The translations under genes were made by a program, and so were the position numbers. The notes beneath the pieces are model-generated. The model made no database searches, was not told the origin of the DNA, and saw only the letters and a list, made by a program, of their open reading frames with translations. A stretch of DNA of 64,000 nt, from positions 677,207 to 741,206 of the forward strand of contig NZ_MRAV01000014.1 of the NCBI RefSeq assembly GCF_002752355.1, written 5' to 3'. Source of the stretch: Leucobacter sp. OLIS6. GTDB lineage: Bacteria; Actinomycetota; Actinomycetes; Actinomycetales; Microbacteriaceae. Below are positions 22,274-31,296 of the stretch, piece after piece. The stretch's first letter is position 1. Each line of letters opens with the position of its first letter.

Positions 22274-22756
22274 CTAGGCGGAGGGGCTCACGAAGAAGGA
22301 GCCGGTCTCCGACCCCGAATCCTCGTCGCTGGCCGTCGCGATGTGCTCGGGCGACAGCAGGAAGACCTTGCTCGTGACGCGCTCGATGCGTCCGCGGAGC
22401 CCCATGGACAGCCCGCTCGCGAAGTCGATCAGGCGCTTCGCGTCCGCGTCGTTCATGCGCGAGAGGTTGAGGATCACCGGGATGCCGTCGCGGAAGCTCT
22501 CGGCGATCGCGGCCGCGTCGCGGTACTCGCTGGGGTGCACCGTGAGGATCTCGTTCATCGCGGGCGCCGCGGGCGCGCGGGTCGGGGTGACCTTGCGCAG
22601 CGGAGTGACCGGAGCCTTCTGCGCGGCGGGGCGCGGGGCTGCGGCGGGCGCGGTGGTCTCGGCGGCGGGCGCCGGGGCCGGACGCTCGCCGGTCTCCTCC
22701 AGCTCGTCCTCGGCCAGTCCGAGGAACACCATGGTCTTCTTCAGCGGGTTGCTCAT
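22274..22756 (-). CDS. sepF: Cell division protein SepF
   Basis: The 160-residue protein starts [18 protein letters not shown], matching the SepF N-terminal membrane-binding helix, then has an Ala/Pro linker. The DUF552 core follows at about residues 68-140: [68 protein letters not shown]. SepF tethers FtsZ to the membrane in organisms lacking FtsA, as here. It sits between yggS and yggT. Confidence 0.95.
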   Translation of the reverse strand: MSNPLKKTMVFLGLAEDELEETGERPAPAPAAETTAPAAAPRPAAQKAPVTPLRKVTPTRAPAAPAMNEILTVHPSEYRDAAAIAESFRDGIPVILNLSRMNDADAKRLIDFASGLSMGLRGRIERVTSKVFLLSPEHIATASDEDSGSETGSFFVSPSA

Positions 22757-22793
22757 GTTCTACTCCCTACACGCTTGCGCGGTTACTTCGAGG

Positions 22794-23498
22794 CTAACCG
22801 GCCGCCGGCCGGTTTCCGGTGATTGCGCTCCCGATGCGAAGGTGTGTCGCGCCGGCCGCGATCGCTTCGGCGAAATCGTGGGTCATGCCCGCGGAGATCG
22901 AGGTGGCCTCGGGTGCCAGCGCGACGATCCGGTCCGAGTAGCCGCGGAGCCGCTCGAACGCGCGCGCAGCCTCCTCCTCCTCGGGCAGGGGCGCGACGGC
23001 CATGACTCCGCGGAGACGCAGGCTGGGCGTCTCGAGCACCCGCTCGGCGAGCCGGTCCAGATCGTCGGGCGCGGCTCCCCCGCGGCCGGGATCGTCGGTG
23101 AGGTTGACCTGCAGGAACGCGTCCACCGTGCGATCGATCCCCGAGAGCGCGTCGACGAGGCGCTCCCGGTCGATCGAGTGGATCGCGTGCGCGTAGCGCG
23201 CGGCCTGCCGCGCCTTCTTCGTCTGCAGCTGCCCGATGAAGTGCCAGCGCAGATCGAGGTCCGCGAGCTCCGCCGCCTTGCCCTGCGCCTCCTGGTGCCG
23301 GTTCTCGCCGACGTCCTGCACGCCGAGGGCGGCCAGGTCCGCGACGAGGCTCGCCGGGTGGAACTTGGTGACGACGATGAGCGTGAGCTCCTCGGGCGTG
23401 CGCCCGACCGCGCGCGCTGCCTCGCCGATCCGCTCGGTAACGCCGGCGAGCCGGGCCGCGAGTGCGGTCCGGCTCGCGTCGACAGCTTCCGCGTCCAT
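22794..23498 (-). CDS. Pyridoxal-phosphate homeostasis protein (YggS/PLPBP)
   Basis: The 234-residue fold-type III PLP-binding barrel has the PLP lysine K45 in LIVVTKFHPASLV and later blocks ENRHQEAQGKAAEL, WHFIGQLQTKKAR, LRGVMAVAPLP, SAGMTHDFAEAIAAGATHLRIGSAI. These proteins buffer PLP and lack known enzyme activity. The start lies 2 bp from the ftsZ stop, so the genes are co-transcribed, a conserved arrangement in Gram-positive dcw clusters. Confidence 0.93.
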   Translation of the reverse strand: MDAEAVDASRTALAARLAGVTERIGEAARAVGRTPEELTLIVVTKFHPASLVADLAALGVQDVGENRHQEAQGKAAELADLDLRWHFIGQLQTKKARQAARYAHAIHSIDRERLVDALSGIDRTVDAFLQVNLTDDPGRGGAAPDDLDRLAERVLETPSLRLRGVMAVAPLPEEEEAARAFERLRGYSDRIVALAPEATSISAGMTHDFAEAIAAGATHLRIGSAITGNRPAAG

Positions 23499-23500
23499 GC

Positions 23501-24712
23501 TCAGCGCAGGAACTCGGGGATGTCGAGGTCGTCGTCGTCCACGCCGTCGAAGGCGGGATCGACCATGCGCGCCTCGAGCGGCGGGTTCGAGATCGCCTCG
23601 CCGAACTCGCCCTCGCCGGCGGACGCCGCGGCGCCGACCGTGGCGGGCTCGACGGCGGGCGACTCGACGGCCGCGAGCGGCCGCGAGCTCTCGTCGTTGG
23701 CTTCGGCGCGAGCGGCGCGACGCGAGCGATCCGAGCGGCGCGGCGGGTTCTGCTGCGCGGCGACGGGCTCGGAGTCGAAGCCGGCTGCGATCACGGTGAC
23801 GCGGACCTCGTCGCCGAGCGTGTCGTCGATGACGGTACCGAAGATGATGTTGGCCTCGGCGTGGACGACGTCCTGCACGAGCGAGGACGCCTCGTAGATC
23901 TCGCTGAGCGCGAGGTTGGAGGAGCCCTGGATCGACAGCAGCACCCCGTGCGCACCCTCGATCGAGGCCTCGAGCAGCGGGGAGGCCACTGCGAGCTCCG
24001 CCGCCTTGATGGCGCGGTCGGCGCCGCGTGCGGAGCCGATGCCCATGAGCGCGGAACCGGCGCCCTGCATGACCGACTTCACGTCGGCGAAGTCGAGGTT
24101 GATGAGACCCGGGGTGGTGATGAGGTCGGTGATGCCCTGGACACCGGCGAGCAGCACCTGGTCGGCGGCGGCGAACGCCTCGATCATGCTGATGCCGGGC
24201 TCGCTGATCTCGAGCAGGCGATCGTTGGGCACGACGATGAGGGTGTCCACGGCCTCGCGCAGGGCGTTGACGCCCGAATCCGCCTGGGCGGCACGGCGGC
24301 GGCCCTCGAAGCTGAAGGGTCGGGTCACGACGCCGATGGTGAGCGCGCCGATCGACTTGGCGATGCGCGCGACGACGGGAGCCGCACCGGTTCCGGTGCC
24401 GCCGCCCTCGCCGGCGGTGACGAACACCATGTCGGCGCCGGTCAGCGCCTCCTCGATCTCGTCGGCGTGATCCTCGGCCGCGCGACGCCCGACCTCGGGG
24501 TCGGCGCCAGCGCCGAGGCCGCGGGTGAGCTCGCGGCCCACGTCGAGCTTGACGTCAGCGTCGCTGAGCAGAAGCGCCTGGGCGTCGGTGTTCACCGCGA
24601 TGAACTCGACGCCCTTCAGGCCGAGCTCGATCATGCGGTTCACCGCGTTGACGCCGCCGCCGCCGACACCGACGACCTTGATGACGGCCAGGTAGTTCTG
24701 GTTCGTTGACAC
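23501..24712 (-). CDS. ftsZ: Cell division GTPase FtsZ
   Basis: The tubulin-like Z-ring protein, 403 residues. The GTP-binding G-box GGGTGTG is at 103-109 and the catalytic T7 loop appears as [13 protein letters not shown] variable acidic/basic linker ([14 protein letters not shown]...) leads to the conserved C-terminal peptide [12 protein letters not shown] that binds SepF. Start is GTG 24712 with GGGGGAGG 8 nt upstream. Confidence 0.97.
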   Translation of the reverse strand: MSTNQNYLAVIKVVGVGGGGVNAVNRMIELGLKGVEFIAVNTDAQALLLSDADVKLDVGRELTRGLGAGADPEVGRRAAEDHADEIEEALTGADMVFVTAGEGGGTGTGAAPVVARIAKSIGALTIGVVTRPFSFEGRRRAAQADSGVNALREAVDTLIVVPNDRLLEISEPGISMIEAFAAADQVLLAGVQGITDLITTPGLINLDFADVKSVMQGAGSALMGIGSARGADRAIKAAELAVASPLLEASIEGAHGVLLSIQGSSNLALSEIYEASSLVQDVVHAEANIIFGTVIDDTLGDEVRVTVIAAGFDSEPVAAQQNPPRRSDRSRRAARAEANDESSRPLAAVESPAVEPATVGAAASAGEGEFGEAISNPPLEARMVDPAFDGVDDDDLDIPEFLR

Positions 24713-24879
24713 TGTGGGTCCTCCCCCTCAACCTTCAACCTCTACCTCAAGGTGAAAGTTAGTATCCGGGTATACATTTCGGGCGGTTCCCAAGGTACGG
24801 CGACAGCGCGGAACGACACCGGCGACACACCGGCGCGGCGCAATCTCCGCGAGAAACCCGGCCGATCCCCGCTCGACGG
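24713..24879 (-). promoter_or_regulatory. ftsQ-ftsZ intergenic region with probable internal ftsZ promoter
   Basis: This 167-bp gap breaks the tight packing of the dcw cluster. On the minus strand it contains TATACCCGGATACTAAC, the most A/T-rich stretch nearby and a plausible -10 region. A purine-rich GGTAGAGGTTGAAGG-type leader runs into the ftsZ ribosome-binding site. A tandem repeat of CGACACCGGCGACAC lies farther upstream. An ftsZ-specific promoter is common in actinobacteria; no start site can be assigned. Confidence 0.45.
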
Positions 24880-26082
24880 TCAGTTGTAGACGGGCGCGTT
24901 CGGCGCCGAGACGTCGATCTTCTGCACCGAGCGCCCCTTGAGCCCCGTGAGCAGCGCCTGCAGCACCGCCGACTTCTTCTGCGTCTCGGCAGCCTCGCCC
25001 CACAGCACCTCGAGTCCGTTCGTGAGGGTGAAGCGGACGTCCTGCCCGCTCGACGCCGTCACCGAGGCGAGCTGCTTCCGCAGCGCGTCGGGCATGTCGC
25101 GCACGATCTTCGCCGAAGCCGCGAATGCCGGGGAGCCCGTCGATGCCGCAGCGCCGGTCGCCAGCGGAACCCCTTCGGGTCGCTTGTCGGCGGTCCCGAC
25201 GATGACGCCCGCGGGGTCGTAGGTCTCGAACTTCTTCCCCTTCGCCACGGTGATCGCCGGGACGCGCTCCTCGACCTGCACCACCAGCGTGCCCGGCGGG
25301 ATCCGCTCGATCGCGTAGCGCTGGATCAGCGGGAAGTCGGCGAGGACGCGATGCACCTCGCCGTCGTCGACCAGCGCCAGCGGCACGCCGTCGAAGCGGC
25401 CGAGCGCATCCGTCACCTTCGCCGCGTCCACGCGCGACGCGCCCGTCACGCGGATGTCGCGCACCGCCATGAGCGGGCTGAGCACCCCGATCGCGACGAA
25501 CAGCGCGAGCGCCACCACCGCGCCGCCGGCGATCAGCCAGTACCTGCGGCGACGTCGGGAGTGCACGGTGAACCGCCGCTGCTCGCGGCGCTCACGGCGC
25601 CGGCGCAGTCGCGTGGCCGTCCGCAGGTCCCGTTCGGCGGCCCGGATCGGATCGGGATCGCGATCAGAACGAGCACGCAGCTTCGCGATGAGGCCGCCGT
25701 CGGGTTCCCGCGCGTCGAGCGCGGCATCGCTCAGATCGGTGGTCGCCGCCTCGTCGACGGGTTCTCGGGCGGGAGCCGGGAAGGCGCCACGCTCCGGCGG
25801 AGCGACCCGACCGGCATCGACCGTACCGAACCGCGCCTCGCCGAGCACGTCGGCGAGATCGCTCGGGTCGTGCGCCGCATCGTCGTTCCTCGCCGGCTCG
25901 CTCTGGGCCGCGGTCGACCCGGTCTCGGGCTGCGGCGTTTCGGCCGCCCGGCCCGGACTGCGCCGACGGAGCACCCACCCTCCGTCGGACTCGTCGCGGC
26001 GGTCGCTCGCGAGCGCCTCCGGCGCGACGGGTGCGTCGCGCTCCGGCTCCGGCTCGCGATCGAACCCGCTCGGGCGCTTCAC
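24880..26082 (-). CDS. ftsQ: Cell division protein FtsQ with long N-terminal extension
   Basis: The 400-residue protein has a ~180-residue cytoplasmic region rich in Glu, Asp, Arg, Pro and Ala, ending in a strongly basic patch (RLRRRRERREQRRFTVHSRRRRR). One transmembrane helix follows at about residues 183-205 (YWLIAGGAVVALALFVAIGVL). The extracytoplasmic POTRA domain begins AVRDIRVTGASRVDAAKV, and the FtsQ beta domain continues IERIPPGTLVVQVEERVPAITV. FtsQ bridges the divisome through FtsL/FtsB. Most of the extension is predicted disordered; a start closer to the membrane helix cannot be excluded. It follows murC after 30 bp. Confidence 0.9.
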   Translation of the reverse strand: MKRPSGFDREPEPERDAPVAPEALASDRRDESDGGWVLRRRSPGRAAETPQPETGSTAAQSEPARNDDAAHDPSDLADVLGEARFGTVDAGRVAPPERGAFPAPAREPVDEAATTDLSDAALDAREPDGGLIAKLRARSDRDPDPIRAAERDLRTATRLRRRRERREQRRFTVHSRRRRRYWLIAGGAVVALALFVAIGVLSPLMAVRDIRVTGASRVDAAKVTDALGRFDGVPLALVDDGEVHRVLADFPLIQRYAIERIPPGTLVVQVEERVPAITVAKGKKFETYDPAGVIVGTADKRPEGVPLATGAAASTGSPAFAASAKIVRDMPDALRKQLASVTASSGQDVRFTLTNGLEVLWGEAAETQKKSAVLQALLTGLKGRSVQKIDVSAPNAPVYN

Positions 26083-26112
26083 GCGCGCCGCCGTCTCATC
26101 GGCACGGCAGCC

Positions 26113-27552
26113 TCACTCGCCGTCGGCGTCGAATCGGCCGTGCAGCGCCTCGACCACCTGCGGGATGATCTGGTAGACGGTGCCGCAGCTCATGGTCACC
26201 ATCACGTCGCCGGGCTCGGCGATCTCGGCGAGGTAGTCGGCCGCGCGCTGCCAGTCGTCGATGTAGGCCACCCGGCTCTGGTCCGAGAAGTCGTCGGCCA
26301 CGAGCGCACCGGTGACACCGGCCACGGGATCCTCCCGGGCGCCGTCGACGGAGAGCACCACGGTGCGATCGGCGCCCTGCTCGAGCACCTCCGCGAACTC
26401 GCGGTGGAACAGGCTGGTGCGGCTGTAGAGGTGGGGCTGGTGGATCGCGATGAGGCGGCCCTCCCCCACGACCGCCCGCGCCGAATCGAGCAGCGCCGCG
26501 ACCTCGGTCGGATGGTGCGCGTAGTCGTCGTAGACGCGCACGCCGCCCACCTCGGCGTGGAACTCGAAGCGACGTTTGGTGCCGCCGAACTCGCTGATCG
26601 CGCGGAGCGATGCCGCCGCGTCGAAGCCGAGGCCGGTGAGCACGGCGAGAGCGCCGACCGCGTTGACCGCGTTGTGCCGACCGAAGACGCTGAGCTGAGC
26701 GCGGTGCCGCTCGACCCCGCCGTCGGCTCCGAGCACCTCGACCTCGAAGGCGACCGGGCCCGAATCGTCGAGCGCGACCAGGCGCACGTCGGCGCCCTCG
26801 CTCTCGCCGAAGGTGCGGATGGCGGGCAGCTCGCCGCCCTGCGCGCGCAGCGACTCGAGCACCTCGAGCGCGCCCGGGTCGTCGGCGGAGATGACGATCT
26901 GCTCGCTCGCCCCGCGCGCGAAGTCGACGAACGCCTGCATGAAGTTCTCGCGGGAGCCGTAGAAGTCGAGGTGCTCGGGATCCACGTTGGTGATGAGCGC
27001 GATCGCCGTGTCGTACAGCAGGAACGACTTGTCGCTCTCGTCGGCTTCGATCACGAAGAGGTCGTCGGAGCCCGGACCCGAGGAGGTTCCGAGCGACTCG
27101 ATGATGCCGCCGTTCACGAAGGAGGGGTCGGCGCCGAGGCCGAGCAGACCGGTGACGACCATGCCGGTCGAGGTGGTCTTGCCGTGCGCACCGGCGATCG
27201 AGACCAGGCGCTTGCCCCGCGCGAGCCAGGCGAGCGCCTGCGAGCGGTGCAGCACGGGCATGCCCGTCGCGAGCGCCAGCTGGTACTCGGGGTTGTCCTG
27301 CCAGAGCGCGCCCGTGACGACCAGGGTGTCGGCGTCGCCGACGTTCTCGGCCGCGTGGCCGATGCTGACCTGGATGCCGAGCTCGGCGAGCGCCTTCGTG
27401 TTGTAGTTGGCGCTGCGATCGGACCCCGAGACACGGACCCCGGCGGCGTGCATCATGCGCGCGATTCCGCTCATGCCGGAGCCGCCGATGCCGACGAAGT
27501 GCACCTTCCCCAGTTCGTCGGGGATCTGCATGTCGAGATCGGGGTAGATCAT
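26113..27552 (-). CDS. murC: UDP-N-acetylmuramate--L-alanine ligase
   Basis: Adds the first stem-peptide residue to UDP-MurNAc. 479 residues: the Rossmann-like N-domain begins [18 protein letters not shown], the ATP P-loop [10 protein letters not shown] is at 120-129, and [32 protein letters not shown] plus [29 protein letters not shown] identify MurC. Start ATG 27552 has GAGGAGG 7 nt upstream. Unlike the standard order, it is separated from murG by an MFS transporter gene. Confidence 0.96.
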   Translation of the reverse strand: MIYPDLDMQIPDELGKVHFVGIGGSGMSGIARMMHAAGVRVSGSDRSANYNTKALAELGIQVSIGHAAENVGDADTLVVTGALWQDNPEYQLALATGMPVLHRSQALAWLARGKRLVSIAGAHGKTTSTGMVVTGLLGLGADPSFVNGGIIESLGTSSGPGSDDLFVIEADESDKSFLLYDTAIALITNVDPEHLDFYGSRENFMQAFVDFARGASEQIVISADDPGALEVLESLRAQGGELPAIRTFGESEGADVRLVALDDSGPVAFEVEVLGADGGVERHRAQLSVFGRHNAVNAVGALAVLTGLGFDAAASLRAISEFGGTKRRFEFHAEVGGVRVYDDYAHHPTEVAALLDSARAVVGEGRLIAIHQPHLYSRTSLFHREFAEVLEQGADRTVVLSVDGAREDPVAGVTGALVADDFSDQSRVAYIDDWQRAADYLAEIAEPGDVMVTMSCGTVYQIIPQVVEALHGRFDADGE

Positions 27553-27638
27553 CTGGGCGCCTCCTCAGGTCGTGCTCGACAAGACTACCGTTCCGCACCC
27601 GGGTTCCCCGCGGCGCGAGGCCCGGTGTGGCGCGGGTC

Positions 27639-28862
27639 TCAGCGCGCTCCCACCGGAGCCTTCGGCGCCCGGGCGACCCGTGCGTCGCGCGGCACGAGCG
27701 GCACCGCGATCGCCGGGGCCAGCGCGATCAGGGCGAGCGAGGCCGGCACGCCGACGAGGGCGATGAGCCCGCCCACGAGCGGACCCACCGCGGCGGCCGC
27801 GAGGAACTGCCCGGTGTTCTGGATCCCGAGCGCCCGGCCGGCCCAGCCTCGCCCCGCGGTCTCGGCGACCGCGGTGAATGCGAGACCGTTGTCGGCGACG
27901 CTCACGCAGCTCGCGATGACGTAGGCCACGGCGGCGGGAACGGCCCAGCCCGCCCAGCCGAACGCCGCGGCGAGGAGCAGCACGACGACGCCGATGACGG
28001 CGACCTGCAGTAGCGGGCGCAGGCGCGAGCGCACCCGGTCGCTCCACAGCCCCACCGCGATGCGCCCGGCGGCGCCCGCGAACTGCGACACGGCGACGAG
28101 CGATCCCGCGGCGAGCGCGCTCCACCCGAATCCGACGGTGAACCACACGAGCCCGAAGGTCGAGAGCGCGAACTGCGGGACCACGAGCAGCATCGAGACC
28201 GCGTGGATGCGCACGAGGGTGGCCGATCCGCGGTAGGGATTGCCGATCGCTGGCAACTCCCCGCCGGTCGCGCCGGACCCGCCGGACGTCTCGGCCGCAG
28301 GCGAATCCACCACGGCGCAGACGCAGGCGATCAGGCTGACGAGCAGCAGGATCCCGCCGAAGCCGAGCGCGGCGACGACGCCCGCACCCGCCGCGATCGG
28401 CGGCACCGCGACGGCCGCGACCGCCATCCCCAACGGCTGGCAGGTCTGCCTGATCCCCATCACGAACCCGCGACGACCGACCGGGAACCATCCGGTGATC
28501 AGGCGCCCGCTCGTGTTGTTGATGCAGGCGGTCATCGCACCGCCCAGCACGAACGCCGCGCCGAGCCAGAAGCCGTCGCCGGCCAGCATCGACAGCGCCA
28601 CGGCCACCACGCTCAGACTGAGGCCGATGATCAGCACCCGGCGCTCGCCCACCCGGTCGGCGAGCGCGCCCCAGAGGAAGAGCGCGAGCACGAGGCCCAG
28701 ATTGGGCATGCCCGCGAGCAGGCCCGCCGCGGCGAGGCCCATGCCCCGCTCCTGGGTGAAGTACGGGATGAGGAACGCGGGGGTCGCGACCACCACGGTG
28801 GTCGAGGCCTGGCCGAAGACCATGACGGCGAGCATCAGCCAGGGTCGGGGACGGATGGGCAC
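27639..28862 (-). CDS. MFS transporter inserted between murG and murC
   Basis: The 407-residue protein has 12 predicted hydrophobic segments and the MFS loop motif FLWGALADRVGERRVLIIG after helix 2, repeated in half-form as VGLWSDRVRSRLRPLLQ after helix 8. NNTSGRLITGWFPVGRRGFVMGIRQTCQPLG resembles anion/organic-acid and drug-type MFS carriers. Substrate and direction are unknown. Start is GTG 28862; its GGAGG lies in a small palindrome (GGAGGATCCTCC) that could partly mask it. Upstream are a hairpin and a leaderless 13-codon ORF. Its position inside the dcw cluster is unusual and it may carry its own promoter. Confidence 0.88.
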   Translation of the reverse strand: MPIRPRPWLMLAVMVFGQASTTVVVATPAFLIPYFTQERGMGLAAAGLLAGMPNLGLVLALFLWGALADRVGERRVLIIGLSLSVVAVALSMLAGDGFWLGAAFVLGGAMTACINNTSGRLITGWFPVGRRGFVMGIRQTCQPLGMAVAAVAVPPIAAGAGVVAALGFGGILLLVSLIACVCAVVDSPAAETSGGSGATGGELPAIGNPYRGSATLVRIHAVSMLLVVPQFALSTFGLVWFTVGFGWSALAAGSLVAVSQFAGAAGRIAVGLWSDRVRSRLRPLLQVAVIGVVVLLLAAAFGWAGWAVPAAVAYVIASCVSVADNGLAFTAVAETAGRGWAGRALGIQNTGQFLAAAAVGPLVGGLIALVGVPASLALIALAPAIAVPLVPRDARVARAPKAPVGAR

Positions 28863-28905
28863 GGGAGGATCCTCCGATCAGCGAAGCGTTGACCGGCACG
28901 ACGAA

Positions 28906-28927
28906 CGGCGCCGCTGGCAGGGCGCCG
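28906..28927 (-). promoter_or_regulatory. Hairpin in the MFS-gene leader
   Basis: CGGCGCC (28906-28912) and GGCGCCG (28921-28927) pair over 7 bp with an 8-nt loop. The hairpin starts 6 nt after the stop of the small leader ORF and ends about 40 nt before the MFS start codon. There is no T-run, so it is not an intrinsic terminator. Confidence 0.45.
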
Positions 28928-28933
28928 GTCGAT

Positions 28934-28975
28934 TCACACCCTGCTGCGGCTCCGAAGGAGGAGGCTGCGAGACAT
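28934..28975 (-). CDS. Candidate leaderless leader peptide upstream of the MFS gene
   Basis: A 13-codon ORF (MSRSLLLRSRSRV) starts at ATG 28975, 6 nt after a TAGGAT -10 box (28982-28987, minus strand). It has no Shine-Dalgarno sequence. It is rich in Ser, Arg and Leu and is followed by a hairpin and the MFS start codon. The arrangement resembles leader peptides that control exporter genes by ribosome stalling, but nothing in the sequence proves translation. Confidence 0.4.
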   Translation of the reverse strand: MSRSLLLRSRSRV

Positions 28976-29013
28976 GGGGCGATCCTATCGCGTCGCGGGC
29001 GGTCGGCGGGCGG

Positions 29014-30090
29014 TCAGCTCGCGGCCAGCGCCTCGCGCACGAGCGCGAGCAAGCGCTCGGTCCCGTCGAGCGCGCCGACCCCGCGGGCGCGTTCCGACAT
29101 CTCGGCGAGCCTCGCGTCGTCGCCGACCAGCGGGATCAGGGTGCCGCGCACCCACTCGGGAGTCAGCTCGGCGTCGTCCACGAGCAGCGCACCGCCGGCC
29201 TCGACGTCGGCCGCGGCGTTGAAGCGCTGCTCGCCGTTGCCGTGGCCGTAGGGCACGAACACGGCGGGGATGCCGAGTCCGGCGAGCTCGCTCACGGTCG
29301 TGGACCCGGCGCGCGAGACCGCGAGGTCGCACGCGGCGAACGCGAGGTCCATGCGGTCGCAGTACGGCAGCACCTCGTAGCCCGCGACGCCCGGATCCTC
29401 GAGCTCGGTGAGCCCGCCCCAGACGTGCAGCACCTGGATCCCGGCCGCGGTGATCGCCGCCGCTTCGCTCGAGATGCCGCGGTTGATCGCGCGGGCGCCC
29501 AGCGAGCCGCCCGTCACCAGCAGCGTGCGCCGCTCGGGATCGAGCCCGAAGTGCTCGCGCGCCGACGCGCGCAGCGCGGCACGGTCGAGCCCCGTGATCT
29601 CGGGACGGAGCGGCATGCCAGTCACTCGCGCGTTCGGGATCGGCGTGCCGGGGAACGTGACCGCGACGTAGGGCGTCGAGCGCGCGCCGAGCTTGTTCGC
29701 CATGCCGGGCTTCGCGTTCGCCTCGTGGATCACCACGGGCACGCCCTCCTTCGCCCCGGCCCGGTACGCGGGCGCCGAGGCGTAGCCGCCGAAGCCGACC
29801 ACGACGTCGACGCCGCGCTCGCGGATCAGCTCGCGCACCCGGGCGATGGCCCGGCGGTACTTCGCGGGGAACTTCAGTGCGTAGGCGCTCGGCTTCCGCG
29901 GGAACGGCAGGCGCTCGATGGTCACCAGTTCGTAGCCGCGCTCCGGCACCAGGCGGGCTTCGAGCCCCTCCTTCGTGCCGAGCACCACGATCTCCGCGTC
30001 CGGCTCCTCCGTCCGGATCAGATCGGCGAGCGCGAGCAGCGGGTTGACGTGCCCGGCGGTTCCGCCTCCGGCCAGCAGGTAGGTGGTCAT
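29014..30090 (-). CDS. murG: UDP-GlcNAc:lipid I N-acetylglucosaminyltransferase
   Basis: Converts lipid I to lipid II on the inner membrane face. The 358-residue GT-B enzyme has the N-terminal glycine-rich loop LLAGGGTAGHVNPLLALA, GFGGYASAPAYRAG, HEANAKPGMANKLGAR, TGGSLGARAIN and AVSRAGSTTVSELAGLGIPAVFVPYGHGNGEQRFNA, all MurG hallmarks. ATG 30090 overlaps the ftsW stop (ATGA). The next gene downstream is the MFS transporter rather than murC. Confidence 0.96.
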   Translation of the reverse strand: MTTYLLAGGGTAGHVNPLLALADLIRTEEPDAEIVVLGTKEGLEARLVPERGYELVTIERLPFPRKPSAYALKFPAKYRRAIARVRELIRERGVDVVVGFGGYASAPAYRAGAKEGVPVVIHEANAKPGMANKLGARSTPYVAVTFPGTPIPNARVTGMPLRPEITGLDRAALRASAREHFGLDPERRTLLVTGGSLGARAINRGISSEAAAITAAGIQVLHVWGGLTELEDPGVAGYEVLPYCDRMDLAFAACDLAVSRAGSTTVSELAGLGIPAVFVPYGHGNGEQRFNAAADVEAGGALLVDDAELTPEWVRGTLIPLVGDDARLAEMSERARGVGALDGTERLLALVREALAAS

Positions 30091-31295
30091 CGTGTCGCCT
30101 CCGTGGTGGTGATCTCGTCTCGGTGCTTCGCGTTGTCGCGCGCGATCGATATGACCACGCCCATGGCGATCAGGCACGCGATGAGCGCGGTGCCGCCGGC
30201 GCTGATGAGGGGCAGCGGAACCCCGAGCACCGGCAGGATGCCGATCACCACCGCGATGTTCACGAAGGCCTGGCCGACGATCCAGACGAGGATCCCGCCG
30301 ACGACGGCCTTGCCGAAGCGGTCCCGCGCGTTGCCGATCACGCGCAGCATGAACACCGTCAGCACGATGAAGAGCACGATCACGAGGACCGCGCCGATCA
30401 TGCCGAGCTCCTCGCCGATGATCGCGAAGATGTAGTCGTTGTCGGCGGCTGGCAGCCACTTCCACTTCGCCTTCGAACCGCCGAGGCCGACGCCGAAGAG
30501 CCCGCCGCCGGCGAGCGCCCACAGGCCGTGCAGCGGCTGCCAGGCGAGGCCGCTGTAGTCGCTGTTGCCGCCCGCGTGGCCGAACAGGCGGTCCATGCGG
30601 TTCTGGCTCGTCACGACGAAGAAGAACGCCGCGAGCGCGGCCCCCGCGAAGGTGTAGCCGAGGGCTTTCCAGCTGACGCCGCCGAAGTACATCGCGCCGA
30701 GCACCGAGGCGCCCATGATGATCGTGGTACCGAGGTCCTTGCCCAGCATGACCGTGCCGAGGGCGATGAGCGCGCCCGGCAGCACGATCGGGATCAGCTC
30801 GTGCTTGGTCTGCGTGAGCAGCCGCTCCTTCGACATCAGCACCGCACCGATCCAGACGATGAGCGCGAGCTTCAGCGCCTCGGACGGCTGCGCCGAGAAC
30901 GACCCGATCTGGATCCAGTTGCGGTTGCCGTAGACGTCGACACCGAGGGGCGTGAACACGAGGAGCTGCAGGAAGATGCCGAGACCGAACAGCCACCAGG
31001 CCCAGCGCCGCCAGAATTCGATCGTGCGGGTCGCCGCGAAGATCATCAGCGGGATGCCGATGAGCGCGTAGGTCGCCTGGCGCCAGAATCCCCCGAGGAA
31101 GCCCTGATCGTCGAGGTAGGAGGTGATGGACGAGGCCGAGAGCACCATGATCAGCCCGATGCCGACCAGGAGGAAGGTGATCGCGTAGAGCGCCACCACC
31201 GTCGGGTCGCCCGGGGTCGGGATCGCGCCGCCCAGGCGGATCCGCGCGCGGCCGAACGCGCCGCGCCCCGGTGTCGACGCCGACTGCCCGCTCAC
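30087..31295 (-). CDS. ftsW: Peptidoglycan polymerase FtsW (SEDS)
   Basis: The 402-residue SEDS protein has about 10 transmembrane segments. Conserved blocks include NWIQIGSFSAQPSEALKLALIVWIG, PIVLPGALIALGTVMLGKDLGTTIIM, GLGGSKAKWKWLPAADNDYIFAIIGEELG and the C-terminal GVPLPLISAGGTALIACLIAMGVV. SEDS proteins polymerise lipid II and work with a class B PBP, here FtsI. Start is GTG 31295, 1 bp from the murD stop. Confidence 0.95.
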   Translation of the reverse strand: MSGQSASTPGRGAFGRARIRLGGAIPTPGDPTVVALYAITFLLVGIGLIMVLSASSITSYLDDQGFLGGFWRQATYALIGIPLMIFAATRTIEFWRRWAWWLFGLGIFLQLLVFTPLGVDVYGNRNWIQIGSFSAQPSEALKLALIVWIGAVLMSKERLLTQTKHELIPIVLPGALIALGTVMLGKDLGTTIIMGASVLGAMYFGGVSWKALGYTFAGAALAAFFFVVTSQNRMDRLFGHAGGNSDYSGLAWQPLHGLWALAGGGLFGVGLGGSKAKWKWLPAADNDYIFAIIGEELGMIGAVLVIVLFIVLTVFMLRVIGNARDRFGKAVVGGILVWIVGQAFVNIAVVIGILPVLGVPLPLISAGGTALIACLIAMGVVISIARDNAKHRDEITTTEATR

Positions 31296-31296
31296 G

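Noticed and set aside
24888..25978. Overlapping open frames inside ftsQ that look Arg/Ser-rich
   Set aside because: They are frame-shifted shadows of a GC-rich coding sequence with no start signal or motif.
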